Assembly (NCBI RefSeq): GCF_003627215.1
Contig: NZ_CP032677.1
Coordinates: 2,299,501-2,363,500, forward strand
Reading direction: 5' to 3'
Origin: Pseudomonas sp. Leaf58
GTDB taxonomy: Bacteria > Pseudomonadota > Gammaproteobacteria > Pseudomonadales > Pseudomonadaceae
DNA: 64,000 bases
The notes under the pieces were generated by a model that worked only from the letters and a program-made list of their open reading frames with translations, made no database searches and was not told the origin of the DNA. Position numbers and translations under genes: made by a program. Within the stretch, counting starts at the first letter, position 1, and every line of letters begins with the position of its first letter. This document shows positions 8,325 to 16,918 of the stretch, piece after piece.

Positions 8325-10457
8325 TCAGAAACGGTAGTTGAAGCTGGCTTCCAGCGTGCGCGGTGCACCCGGGGTAATCAGGTCCACCGAGCCGTGTGCG
8401 GAGGCATAGTAGTCGCGGTCGAACACGTTCTTCAGGCGCAGCGCGGCATCCCACTGCGGCACGCTGTACAGCAGCGCGGCGTCGAAGGTGGTGTAGCCCG
8501 GCATCACCACCACGTTGTCGAGTGCGGTGTAGCGCTCATCGACGTAGTTGGCACCGGCGGCCACGCGCCATTGCGGGGTGAGGGTACGCACCAGCCAGAC
8601 GTTGGCGCTGTTACGTGGCGTCAGGGTAGGGGTCTGGCCTTCGTTGGCTACACCATTGGTCTTGCTGTTGGACTTGGTGATTTCGGCGTCCAGGTAGGCG
8701 TAGCCGGCATAGATCTGCCATTTATCCGTGAGCTGACCGCTGACGGTGGCTTCGAAGCCGTCGGTGCGTTGCTCACCGGCCAGCACGGTCAAGTTGGGGT
8801 TGGCCGGGTCAGCGGTCTTCATGTTGGTGCGCTCAAGGCGGAATACCGCCGCCGTCAGCGACAGGCGGCTGTCCAGCAGGTCCCACTTGGCGCCGATTTC
8901 GTAGTTGGTGGTTTCTTCCGGCTCCAGGTGTTGGTTGGTCGGGCTGACCGCGAACACCTCGCCCGAGGGCTGGTAGCTGCGGCTGACCGAAACATAGTAG
9001 GACTGGATGGCATCCGGCTGGTAAACCAGGCCGGCACGCGGACTCCAAGTCTTGTCGGTACGGTCGAGGTCGACGTTCTGCAAACGGTCGTCGTCGTACT
9101 CCTGGCCAAAAATGTCGTAACGCACGCCGACCAGCGCCTTCCAGTGTTCATTCAGCTCAATCAAGTCCTGCACGTACAGGCCGGTGGTCTGCTGGAAGTT
9201 GGTGCCCTTGGACGACAGGTTGGCGGCGTGATCCGGTACCGGCACCAGCGCGTCGCGATACACCGGTACCTGGGCCACGTTGGTTTGGCTGAGCACTCGC
9301 TGGTACTTGTCCTGGAAGCCCACTTCCACGCCATACAACAGGTTGTGCTGCATACCGGCCAACTGCGCCTGTTGCTTGAGCTCGGTCTGGTTGAACATGC
9401 CGTATTCGTCGCGAGCGACGTTGCCGCGGTTGAGCTTGACCAGCAGTTCGCCGTTGGGCGCGGTGACGAAGCGCGTCGGGCTGCTGTCGGCCAGGGTGTT
9501 GTTGCGGTCCAGGTCGTAGTGGTAGTAACGGCTGGTGTTGGTCAGGGTGAAGTCGTCGTTGATGCGATAGTCCAGGCTGGCGGTCAGCGAGAACACTTCG
9601 CTGCGGGCGTAGTCCTGGTCGGCATCGCCGGAGCCGAAGCGCTTGTCGCGGTCCACATCTACTGGGCGGTTGCCCAGCGCCGGGATGCCGAAGTCGATCA
9701 GGCGCTTGTCGTACAGGTAGCTAGCGCCCAGGTTCAGTTCCAGGTCGTCGGAAAGGCGGAAGTAGGCCGACGGCGCGATAGCCTTGCGGTCGATGTAGCC
9801 ATCATCGCGGAAGGTGTCGCTGTCTTCGAAGGCGCCGGTCACGCGGTAGGCCTGGTTGCTTTGCGGGTCGGCCCAGCCGGTGTCGAATTGGGTGCGACGC
9901 TTGCCTTCGCTGTCGAAGCTCATGCCGACTTCACGCTTGGGCGCAAAGCTTGGTTTCTTGCTGATGCTGTTGATCAGGCCCCCCGAAGAGCCACGCCCAT
10001 ACAGCACGGCGGCCGGGCCCTTGATCACCTCGACCCGCTCGATGTTGGACAGGTCGCGGAAGTACAGGGCGTCGTCGCGCACACCGTCGATGTACATGTC
10101 GCCAATGGCGCTGAAGCCGCGAATGGTGACCTGGTCGCGCTGGCCGTCACCATTGGACAGGCCCACGCCGGGCACGTTTTTCAGCACGTCTTCCATGGAC
10201 TGCGCACCCTGGTCCTTGATCACGCTCTCGGGCACGACGTTGACGGTTTGCGGGATGTCGCGCAATGGCGCGTCGATTTTCAGGGCGCTGCGGCTTTCAC
10301 TGGCCTTGTAGCTTTGCTGCTCGTAGGCGCTGGTGACAGCGGTGGCAGGCAGGGCGAGGCTGCCCTGGGTTGCGGGGGTGGCAGCAGCGTAAACAGCAGG
10401 TACAACCAGAAGGCCAAGCACAGATAGGGATGCTGGAGCAACAGACATATTTGCCAT
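8325..10457 (-). CDS. TonB-dependent siderophore receptor, catecholate type
   Basis: A 710-residue outer membrane receptor. After a signal peptide (VLGLLVVPAVYAAA) comes the plug, with LRDIPQTVNVVPESVI, MEDVLKNVPGV and RVEVIKGPAAVLYGRGSSGG, then a 22-strand barrel ending in FNYRF with the terminal Phe needed for BAM insertion. There is no N-terminal STN signalling domain, so it transports without its own sigma/anti-sigma pair. The sequence resembles Fiu/PiuA-like catecholate siderophore receptors; the actual ligand is inference. I place the start at 10457 (MANMSV), as the open frame upstream is not signal-like. The upstream region is AT-rich and contains repeated TGTAAA; iron control is expected but a clean Fur box is not obvious. 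Confidence 0.85.
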   Translation of the reverse strand: MANMSVAPASLSVLGLLVVPAVYAAATPATQGSLALPATAVTSAYEQQSYKASESRSALKIDAPLRDIPQTVNVVPESVIKDQGAQSMEDVLKNVPGVGLSNGDGQRDQVTIRGFSAIGDMYIDGVRDDALYFRDLSNIERVEVIKGPAAVLYGRGSSGGLINSISKKPSFAPKREVGMSFDSEGKRRTQFDTGWADPQSNQAYRVTGAFEDSDTFRDDGYIDRKAIAPSAYFRLSDDLELNLGASYLYDKRLIDFGIPALGNRPVDVDRDKRFGSGDADQDYARSEVFSLTASLDYRINDDFTLTNTSRYYHYDLDRNNTLADSSPTRFVTAPNGELLVKLNRGNVARDEYGMFNQTELKQQAQLAGMQHNLLYGVEVGFQDKYQRVLSQTNVAQVPVYRDALVPVPDHAANLSSKGTNFQQTTGLYVQDLIELNEHWKALVGVRYDIFGQEYDDDRLQNVDLDRTDKTWSPRAGLVYQPDAIQSYYVSVSRSYQPSGEVFAVSPTNQHLEPEETTNYEIGAKWDLLDSRLSLTAAVFRLERTNMKTADPANPNLTVLAGEQRTDGFEATVSGQLTDKWQIYAGYAYLDAEITKSNSKTNGVANEGQTPTLTPRNSANVWLVRTLTPQWRVAAGANYVDERYTALDNVVVMPGYTTFDAALLYSVPQWDAALRLKNVFDRDYYASAHGSVDLITPGAPRTLEASFNYRF

Positions 10458-10502
10458 TACCGACGACTCAATTGTTATTTGAAGTCGCGAATAGTAATGA
10501 TT

Positions 10503-10526
10503 TGTAAATGTAAAGCAAGTGTAAAG
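10503..10526. promoter_or_regulatory. Triple TGTAAA direct repeat upstream of the TonB receptor
   Basis: TGTAAA occurs at 10503, 10509 and 10520 within 24 bp, in the promoter region shared by the receptor (minus) and the periplasmic protein gene (plus). The adjacent AATAGTAATGATTTG matches the Fur consensus only partly, by my count 10 of 19. Could be a regulator site or promoter AT-richness. Confidence 0.3.
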
Positions 10527-10682
10527 AGTTCGCATTTGCTTTCGCAAGGGTGCCGCAGGCAAAAAAATGACGAAATGCGTCGCAGGAGGGCTCGGGCGGC
10601 AAGGCGGCGGGTAACGGCTATGCTTGTTAGCGCAGCAACATTTCACGCACTTACCCGGTCTTGATCACATGGAAGCAGGCCT

Positions 10683-11264
10683 ATGACTCAAATTCGCTCT
10701 CTCGCTCGTGCTGTTGCCCTTGCCACGCTGGCTTCCGTCGCCAGCTTCACGGTGCAAGCTGCCGGTATTCCTATCGGCAGTGAGGCGCTAGAAAGCCACG
10801 TCACCACGCAGGTGACGGCCATCGACCTGGCTAACCGCCAAGTCACAGTGAAAGGCCCCGACGACAAAAAGGATGTCACCTTCCAGCTCACGGAAAAGGC
10901 CAAAGCGCTGCCCAACCTCAAGGTGGGTGACCAGGTTGATATCTATGTGACCCGCGCGGTGGCTTATGTGCTCAACCCCGAAGTGGGCGGCGCGCCGAAA
11001 GCGACTGAGGAGTCCGGTACCATCCGCGCCACGGCCAACAACCCCAACCCCGGCGGCGAGGCGTTCCGCCAGGTCAAGGTCACCTCGCAAATCAAAAAGA
11101 TCGACCTGAAGAAGCACGAAGTAAGCCTGCTACCGCCTGAGGGCAAACTGCAGGTGGTCAAGGTTGAGAACCCTGACCTGCAGGCACGCATGAAAAACCT
11201 CAAGGTCGGCCAGACAGTCGACGCGATCTACACAGAAGTACTGCGCGTCGAAACTTCGCGCTGA
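10683..11264 (+). CDS. Periplasmic protein with two tandem copies of a small domain
   Basis: A 193-residue secreted protein: signal peptide with ALATLASVASFTVQA, cleaved near residue 26. The mature part contains two similar units, about residues 40-98 and 130-190. Unit one has VTAIDLANRQVTV and LKVGDQVDIYVTRAV; unit two has IKKIDLKKHEVSL and LKVGQTVDAIYTEVL. Each looks like a compact beta-domain, similar in flavour to DUF5666-like modules, though I do not assign a family. A GGAAGCAGG ribosome site precedes the ATG. It is divergent from the TonB receptor and its last 37 bp overlap the convergent HEAT-repeat gene. Function unknown. Confidence 0.75.
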   Translation: MTQIRSLARAVALATLASVASFTVQAAGIPIGSEALESHVTTQVTAIDLANRQVTVKGPDDKKDVTFQLTEKAKALPNLKVGDQVDIYVTRAVAYVLNPEVGGAPKATEESGTIRATANNPNPGGEAFRQVKVTSQIKKIDLKKHEVSLLPPEGKLQVVKVENPDLQARMKNLKVGQTVDAIYTEVLRVETSR

Positions 11265-12034
11265 CCCTTCTGTTGGGGCAGGCTACGGGTTGCCCGCGTA
11301 TAGATCCGCCGTGATGCCTTGCATGACGGCGGATACCGTTCGAACAGCTGGATTACCCAGTCGGGCCGAGTCTTGCTGGCATCGTTGAGCCAGTTGGCAA
11401 CCGAGTCCTGGGCATACTTGTCGGTTTCGGCCAGGTGGGGCACCAGCAGGGGCTCGGCTGTTTCCGGCGCCTGCTTGAGTGCGGCGATGTGCTCGCACCA
11501 AACGCCGCGCGGGCGCAGCACCTCGATGCAAAAGCGGCGTACCAATGGGTTGCTGTCGCTGGCATGTCGAGCGAGCAGGACAAGGGCGTTTTCCAGCGCC
11601 TGAGCCAGGCGCGGGCGCAAGGCCAGCCAGGCCCATTCGCGCACGCCAAAATGGTCATCACCCGCAAAACGCAACTGGGCCTGCAATGCAGCCTCAAGGT
11701 CGAGCGTGCGCGACAGGTGCGCCTGCGCGAAGGCCGCCCAGCTGCGCACGGTATCAGAGCCGTGTGCGCTGCACTGCTCGAACACTTGCTGGCGCAGGTG
11801 CGCAGGTGCAGGCTCCAGCCACTGCCCAAGGGCAAGGCCAATGGCGGCGATTTTTTTCGACAGGCCCAGCGCGCGGGTTTGTTCGGCGCAATGGGTTAAC
11901 TGTTGGATCAATGTCTCGGGCAATTGGCCCGCCAATGCGCCAACCAGGGTTGCTTGATTCACTGCCAGGCATTCGGCCAGGTTGCGGGTGGGCAACTGCC
12001 CGTGATCGATCAGGAATGTGCGTTCAGCTGTCAT
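11228..12034 (-). CDS. HEAT-repeat DNA alkylation repair-like protein (AlkD-like)
   Basis: A 268-residue all-helical protein whose repeats (VREWAWLALRPRLAQAL, LVRRFCIEVLRPRGVW, DSVANWLNDASKTRPDWV) match the HEAT-like fold of AlkC/AlkD DNA glycosylases. In Pseudomonas proteins of this type are annotated DNA alkylation repair proteins, acting on N3- and N7-alkyl purines by wrapping around DNA. The family usually ends in an arginine-rich RA.RSL-like helix, present here as YTRATRSL. GGAG lies ahead of the ATG at 12034. The last codons overlap the convergent periplasmic protein gene, and the final 15 residues look like non-conserved extension. Confidence 0.75.
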   Translation of the reverse strand: MTAERTFLIDHGQLPTRNLAECLAVNQATLVGALAGQLPETLIQQLTHCAEQTRALGLSKKIAAIGLALGQWLEPAPAHLRQQVFEQCSAHGSDTVRSWAAFAQAHLSRTLDLEAALQAQLRFAGDDHFGVREWAWLALRPRLAQALENALVLLARHASDSNPLVRRFCIEVLRPRGVWCEHIAALKQAPETAEPLLVPHLAETDKYAQDSVANWLNDASKTRPDWVIQLFERYPPSCKASRRIYTRATRSLPQQKGQREVSTRSTSV

Positions 12035-12249
12035 CGAATGTGCTCCATCACATACGTTTTCCGTCTGGTTTCAGCCGTGCCTTGCCGGTTTGGCGGCAGG
12101 GTGCCGCGGCTGCGCAGCATGCTAGCCCAATTGGCCGTATCAGGCATGGTATCCATACGGCGAATAACCCAGGTGCACACTTTCAATTTCCCAGCGTGGC
12201 GAGGTTTTTTTGATCATTGCCTGAACATTTGACGCTAAGGAAATCTGCC

Positions 12250-12768
12250 ATGTTCAGCAAAACCCTGTGCCTTCTGGCGCTGCCCTTTGCCCTGGCGTTG
12301 CTTGCCGGTGCCGTGCTGCCGTTCCAGGCTGCGGGTAATGCCGCCGTCGGCCGGGCGCTAGGGCACTGGTTGTGGGGCGCATTCACCTCGTTGACGGTAA
12401 GTTCGCTGGTTGTCATTGCTGCACTGCTACTTCTCAGGGTGCCTGCGCCAGACTTGGGCAAGGCCTTGCAGGGGCCCTGGTGGCTGTGGGTTGGCGGTGT
12501 GCTGGGGGCAATGTATGTGGCCGGCGCTGCGGCGCTAACCCCTAAACTGGGTGCGGCGGGGTTTCTGGTGCTGGTGGTGGCGGGGCAGATCATCACGGCG
12601 GTGGTCGCCGACCATTTCGGGGTGATGGGGCTGGGCGGCAAACCACTCAACCTGGCCAGGCTGGTGGGTGTTGGGCTAATCCTGTGCGGTGCGCTGCTGG
12701 TGCAAGGCACCTGGGCGGCGGGCGCGCCGGCTAGTGCCGCAGCCGTGCTGAAACAGCCAGAAAGCTGA
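12250..12768 (+). CDS. DMT family small transporter (DUF606/YdcZ-like)
   Basis: A 172-residue inner membrane protein with five hydrophobic helices, beginning LLALPFALALLAGAVLPFQAAGNA and including GGVLGAMYVAGAAAL and GFLVLVVAGQIITAVVADHFG. The internal motif GxVLGAxYV and QI..A...DHFG are typical of the DUF606 branch of the drug/metabolite transporter superfamily, whose members dimerise; substrate unknown. The ATG at 12250 follows AAGGAAA. Its stop abuts the stop of the convergent LysR gene in the palindrome TGATCA, leaving no spacer between the two genes. Confidence 0.85.
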   Translation: MFSKTLCLLALPFALALLAGAVLPFQAAGNAAVGRALGHWLWGAFTSLTVSSLVVIAALLLLRVPAPDLGKALQGPWWLWVGGVLGAMYVAGAAALTPKLGAAGFLVLVVAGQIITAVVADHFGVMGLGGKPLNLARLVGVGLILCGALLVQGTWAAGAPASAAAVLKQPES

Positions 12769-13677
12769 TCAGCGCCCCGGTTGGCTGCAGGCCCACACGG
12801 TTTCACGCAGCCAGCGATGGCCGGGGTCGCTGTCCTTGCGGCTGTGCCAGGCCTGCTGGTAGTCGAACGAAGGGATCACCAGCGGCGGCTCGAACGGGCG
12901 CAGCATGGGGTGATCGCGCAGGGAACCTACTGCACGGCTGGCCACGGTCAGGATCAGGTCGGTGCCGGCCAGCACCTCGACAGCGGCGCTCCAATGCGGC
13001 AAGGCCAGGGCGATCCGCCGGCGCAGGCCTTTGGCGGCCAGGGCACGCTCGATTTCGTCAAAGGCATCCGGGCGCATGGCCATCAACACATGCGGGCGGG
13101 CCAGCCAGTCGGCCAGGGCCAGGCCACCACTGGCCGGTAGCACTTGCTGATCGGCCACACTGATGAAACTGTCGGCGAACAGCGGCTGAGCAGTGATGGC
13201 CTGGGGCAGTTCCGGGAAGATGCCCAGGGCCAGGTCCAGTTCGCCGTCGAGCAACTGGGCCTGCATGGTTTCACGGCTGGCCTGGCTGATGGCCAGGTCC
13301 ACCCCAGGTGCCACCTGGCGCAGGTGACGCAGCAGGGGTGGCAGGATAATCCGCGAGGAATAGTCGGACAGCGACAGCCTGAAGCGGCGCTGCGCCTTGG
13401 CGGGCTCGAACTGCGCGGCGGCCAGCAGGCCATTGAGGTTGCCCAGGGCGTCCTGCAGCGGCATGGCCAGGGACTGGGCGCGGGTGGTTAGCTCCAAGCG
13501 GCCGTTCTGGCGCACCAGCAAGGGGTCGTCGAAGTGCGTGCGCAACTGCGCCAGGGCGTGGCTTACCGCAGGTTGGCTGCGGTGCAGGCGCAGGGCGGCG
13601 CGGGTGACGTGCTTTTCGCTTAGCAGGGCGTGCAGGGCAAGCAGCAGGTTGAGGTCGATCTTGCGCAGTTCATCCAT
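12769..13677 (-). CDS. LysR family transcriptional regulator
   Basis: A 302-residue LysR-type regulator. The N-terminal winged helix-turn-helix is clear (KIDLNLLLALHALLSE, then VTRAALRLHRSQPAVSHALAQLR at residues 24-46 and DDPLLVR), followed by a periplasmic-binding-like effector domain that includes LDLALGIFPELPQ. It is divergent from the quinone oxidoreductase gene across 210 bp and is the most likely controller of that gene, and perhaps of the DMT exporter it faces. The inducer is unknown; the group resembles NodD/PhnR-type LysR proteins that respond to small aromatics, but I cannot go further. Confidence 0.9.
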   Translation of the reverse strand: MDELRKIDLNLLLALHALLSEKHVTRAALRLHRSQPAVSHALAQLRTHFDDPLLVRQNGRLELTTRAQSLAMPLQDALGNLNGLLAAAQFEPAKAQRRFRLSLSDYSSRIILPPLLRHLRQVAPGVDLAISQASRETMQAQLLDGELDLALGIFPELPQAITAQPLFADSFISVADQQVLPASGGLALADWLARPHVLMAMRPDAFDEIERALAAKGLRRRIALALPHWSAAVEVLAGTDLILTVASRAVGSLRDHPMLRPFEPPLVIPSFDYQQAWHSRKDSDPGHRWLRETVWACSQPGR

Positions 13678-13887
13678 GGGGTGAATGGCCTTGGTCCTGT
13701 CCGACGGTTTAAATCAGCTTAACAAATACCCAGGGGCATGGTGTTTGTCGGGGCCGCTGTGCGGTCGGCTGCTGGGCACAGACTAAATTGCTGCAACCGG
13801 TGCAGAAATCATCTGCATTCTGCCTGATTGTTCAACTTTGCCCACCTGATTAGCCTGAGACGAACAACCACTCAGCAGGATTCGATC

Positions 13888-14862
13888 ATGGCTACGCGGA
13901 TCATTCTCAACAGCACCGGCACTGCCGATGTCATGCAGCTGGCACCCCTGCAACCACTACCTCCTGGGCCTGGCGAAGTCTGGCTGGAGCAGACAGCCAT
14001 GGGCGTGAACCCGCTTGACGTGCTGCAACGCAAGGGCGGTGCCCCGCTGGCATTGCCCTGTGGGCTGGGGCTGGAAGGCGCTGGGCAGGTCACGGCCCTC
14101 GGCGAGGGGGTGCACAACGTGCAGGTGGGCGACCGGGTCGCCTATGCGATGGGCCCGCTTGGCGGTTACGCCAGCGGCCGCTTGTACCCGGCCGAGCGCC
14201 TGGTCAAGTTACCGCCGCAGTTGGATGACCAGGCCGCCGCCGCCGTGCTGTTCAAAGGCATCACGGCGCAGTATCTGTTGAAAACCACGTATGCCGTGGG
14301 CCCGGGTAGCCAAGTGCTGTTGTACGGCGCAGCCGGTGCATTGGGCCAACTGATGGCGCCCTGGGCGCGGCATCTGGGGGCGACGGTGATTGGCGTGGTG
14401 TCGCGCCCGCAAAGCGTGGCAAGGGCGCAGGCCGCGGGCTGCCACCATGTGCTGGTGTTCGACGCGGCCACTTTGGCCGGCCAGGTGCGTGAGCTGACCC
14501 AGGGCCAAGGGGTGGACGTAGCCTATGACTGTGTCGGCAAGGTGTCGCTGCAAGCCTCGCTGGACAGCTTGCGGGTGCGTGGCTTGCTGGTGTCGTTCGG
14601 CGGCAGTTCCGGCGCGCCGGCGGCCATCGAGGTCGCCACGCTCAATGCCAAAGGTTCGCTGTACCTGACCCGGCCCTCGCTGGCGGCGCACACCCGCACG
14701 GTCGACGAGTACCAGCAACGTGCCGCCGATGTGCTGGCGGCGGTCGCCGAGGGTATCATCCAGCCTCGGGTCTGGCGTCACTACCCGCTGGCCGATGCGG
14801 CCCGGGCCCACGCGGACCTGGAGCAGGGGCTGTCGGAGGGCGCGCTGATCCTCACTGCCTGA
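13888..14862 (+). CDS. NADPH:quinone oxidoreductase / zinc-type alcohol dehydrogenase-like protein
   Basis: A 324-residue medium-chain dehydrogenase/reductase of the zeta-crystallin/QOR branch. The GroES-like N-terminal domain has MGVNPLDVLQRKG and GLGLEGAGQVTALGEGV, and the Rossmann domain starts LLYGAAGALGQLMAPWA (AxxGxxG). Catalytic zinc ligands of true alcohol dehydrogenases are absent, in keeping with a quinone reductase that makes NADP-dependent one- or two-electron reductions. The ATG at 13888 follows AGCAGGA; an earlier in-frame start at 13828 lacks family sequence. It is divergent from one LysR gene and 27 bp ahead of another, so it is likely regulated by one or both. Confidence 0.87.
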   Translation: MATRIILNSTGTADVMQLAPLQPLPPGPGEVWLEQTAMGVNPLDVLQRKGGAPLALPCGLGLEGAGQVTALGEGVHNVQVGDRVAYAMGPLGGYASGRLYPAERLVKLPPQLDDQAAAAVLFKGITAQYLLKTTYAVGPGSQVLLYGAAGALGQLMAPWARHLGATVIGVVSRPQSVARAQAAGCHHVLVFDAATLAGQVRELTQGQGVDVAYDCVGKVSLQASLDSLRVRGLLVSFGGSSGAPAAIEVATLNAKGSLYLTRPSLAAHTRTVDEYQQRAADVLAAVAEGIIQPRVWRHYPLADAARAHADLEQGLSEGALILTA

Positions 14863-14889
14863 TGCCCCAAGCCACCGCCGAGCCTTGCC

Positions 14890-15831
14890 ATGGATGCCTT
14901 CGACAGCCGCTGCGCCGATGAACTTGCCACCTTGCTGGCCTTGCACGAGCAGGGCTCGTTTGCTGCTGCCGGGCGGCAGTTGGAGCGCCACCCCACCGTG
15001 CTGTCCAAGCGCCTGAGCGCATTGGAAGCACGCTTGGGCATACGCTTGGTTGAGCGCAGTACGCGGCAGCTGCGCTTCACCGATGCAGGCGAGCGGCTGG
15101 TGGCCAAGGTGCGTGAAGCCAGCCGCCTGCTCGTCGAAGCGCAACAGGAGGCGGCCGAAGGCGCCGCAACAATGCGAGGGCGTTTACGCTTGGCGTTGCC
15201 GGCTGCCATGGGCCGGCGCTGGTTGAGCGGGATGCTGGCTGACTTTGTGCTGGCCTACCCACAGGTGACGGTGGAGGCCGAATATGCCGACCGCTTTGTC
15301 GACCTGATTGGCGAGGGCTTTGATGCAGCCATCCGTATTGGTGAGTTGGCGGACAATCGCTTGGTGGCTAAAAAGCTGTGTGATCACCTGCGCATCCTAT
15401 GTGCGTCGCCCGAATACCTGGCCCGGCATGGCGTACCTGTTCAGCCAGAGGATTTGGCAGTTCATAATTGTTTGAGTTTCAGTGGCTTACGTAGCTTTCC
15501 TGAATGGCGGCTGATGAGTGCTGGGCAGCAGGTGAGCGTCAAGGTCGCCGGCAGCCTGCGCAGCAACGACAACGAAGCGCTGCTGGAGGCGGCAAGGCGT
15601 GGGGTGGGGATTCTGGCCGGGGGTGACTGGCTGATGGGCGAGGACCTGGCCCGCGGGCGCTTGGTGCGCGTGCTGCCACAATGGCAGTTGGACGTGGCGG
15701 CGGGCATTTACCTGGTGCGGCCTACCGCGCGCCTTAACACCGCCGCCGTGGGGGCCTTCAAAGCCTGGCTGGAAGCACGCTTCGAGGCCGGCGCCCCTTG
15801 GCGCCATTTACAGGCTCATGAACGGTGTTAA
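14890..15831 (+). CDS. LysR family transcriptional regulator
   Basis: A 313-residue LysR regulator of the CrgA/AaeR-like branch. HTH: LATLLALHEQGSFAAAGRQL, then HPTVLSKRLSALEARLGIRLVERSTRQL. The co-inducer domain has the typical LRLALPAAMGRRWLSGML, DAAIRIGEL and LAVHNCLSFSG segments. It follows the quinone oxidoreductase by 27 bp in the same direction and is probably co-transcribed; in Pseudomonas such reductase-LysR pairs often respond to electrophiles or quinones, which is inference here. No obvious ribosome site precedes the ATG, in line with translational readthrough from the upstream gene. Confidence 0.88.
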   Translation: MDAFDSRCADELATLLALHEQGSFAAAGRQLERHPTVLSKRLSALEARLGIRLVERSTRQLRFTDAGERLVAKVREASRLLVEAQQEAAEGAATMRGRLRLALPAAMGRRWLSGMLADFVLAYPQVTVEAEYADRFVDLIGEGFDAAIRIGELADNRLVAKKLCDHLRILCASPEYLARHGVPVQPEDLAVHNCLSFSGLRSFPEWRLMSAGQQVSVKVAGSLRSNDNEALLEAARRGVGILAGGDWLMGEDLARGRLVRVLPQWQLDVAAGIYLVRPTARLNTAAVGAFKAWLEARFEAGAPWRHLQAHERC

Positions 15832-15863
15832 GTTTGCATCATAAATACTTGATAAATAGCAAA

Positions 15864-16193
15864 TTAACGCCTTGCTAGAGCATGCTGTACACACTGCTCG
15901 TAGTAGGTCTGCTTGATCGCCGCAGGCTTGAGCCGCGAGCGGCTGTTGTAAGTCTGCTCGGTAATGCCAAAGGCAGTCATGCGCATCCAGGGTTTGGCAA
16001 ATTTGCGTACCTGCAGCTTCTTGCGCGTGGCATACAGGGTTACCCCGGAAAGCTTGGCCTGCTGGGCTTCAGCGGCTATCTGCGCGCCCCAGCCGCAGGT
16101 GTGGCGATCGTTCTGGTTCAGCGCGCGCGCCTGGGCGACGGAAGCGAGTGAGGCCAGCAGGCAACCGGCCACCGTTGCTAGAAGTACTCGCAT
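15864..16193 (-). CDS. Small secreted protein of unknown function
   Basis: A 109-residue exported protein: signal peptide MRVLLATVAGCLLASLASVAQA cleaved near residue 22, then a basic, mostly helical mature part with two cysteines (HTCGWGAQI and YEQCVQH) that may form a disulfide. The motif GITEQTYNSRSRLKPAAIKQTYYEQC suggests a small conserved Pseudomonas periplasmic family with a C-terminal cysteine helix. AGGACA precedes the ATG. Isolated between a LysR gene and a membrane protein gene, with only 74 bp to the latter's stop. I do not recognise a function. Confidence 0.72.
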   Translation of the reverse strand: MRVLLATVAGCLLASLASVAQARALNQNDRHTCGWGAQIAAEAQQAKLSGVTLYATRKKLQVRKFAKPWMRMTAFGITEQTYNSRSRLKPAAIKQTYYEQCVQHALARR

Positions 16194-16267
16194 ATTGCTG
16201 TCCTAAGCATCTGAAGGAACACGAAGTTTGCCTTGGCTTAAAGGTGCTGGGGGCCAGCAATTTGCCG

Positions 16268-16918
16268 TCAGATTTCGGCCATGCGCAGCGTCCTGGCGGC
16301 TGGCACGCGCAGGCTGGCCCAAGCCAAGCTGGCAACCCAGATCACCGACACGCCATAGTTCAGCCGCTGGTACAGGCCGAACCACTGGCCGTCTTGTGCC
16401 GCCTGCCCCATCAATGCGGCGGTGACAATCGCCAGTACTACGCAGACGAGGGAGAACAGGGCGAAGGCCTGCGAGCCGGCAATACGGTTGCCCAGCCAAG
16501 CCCACACGGCGCTTGTCAGGGTCAGCGAGAGGAACATCAACAGGCCGGACAGGTTGTGCAGTTGCTGTGACGTGGACGGCTGTGCCGGCGCGCAACCCTG
16601 GTCGCAGGGGAACCAGCCGGTACCCAGGCTGCCGATGCCATGCAGCAGCACCAGGGCCGCACTTAGCAACGCCAGTTTCGAGCCCCGCCAGCGCCGCGCC
16701 AGGCCCCAGGCAAACAACGCAAACAAGGCGGCGAGGGGGAAGTTGTTGACCAGCGGTGACCAGTTGTGGGTTGGTGAACCGACAGCGCCGAGCTGGCTCA
16801 TGGCCTGTTGCAGGTGGTCGTAACCGGGGTAAGCCTGGGCGGTGAGCGCTACGCCTGCCAACAGCCAAGCAGGGATCAGCAGGCCACTGGCGAGCAATAG
16901 GCGATCAAGGGTTTTCAT
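16268..16918 (-). CDS. DUF998 family membrane protein
   Basis: A 216-residue integral membrane protein with six hydrophobic helices, and the DUF998 signature of a conserved loop: AMSQLGAVGSPTHNW after helix one and LHGIGSLGTGWFPCDQGC after helix three, with paired cysteines. Family members are small multi-pass proteins of unknown activity. I chose the ATG at 16916-16918 (MKTLDR); sequence from earlier in-frame starts is not membrane-like. It lies between a secreted protein gene and the GntR gene, divergent from the latter, and shows no functional link to the galactarate genes. Confidence 0.8.
   Translation of the reverse strand: MKTLDRLLLASGLLIPAWLLAGVALTAQAYPGYDHLQQAMSQLGAVGSPTHNWSPLVNNFPLAALFALFAWGLARRWRGSKLALLSAALVLLHGIGSLGTGWFPCDQGCAPAQPSTSQQLHNLSGLLMFLSLTLTSAVWAWLGNRIAGSQAFALFSLVCVVLAIVTAALMGQAAQDGQWFGLYQRLNYGVSVIWVASLAWASLRVPAARTLRMAEI

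Noticed and set aside
8244..10427. Long plus-strand frame opposite the TonB receptor
   Set aside because: Composition is Val/Gly/His-rich antisense; the minus-strand frame has a signal peptide, plug and barrel motifs of a true receptor.
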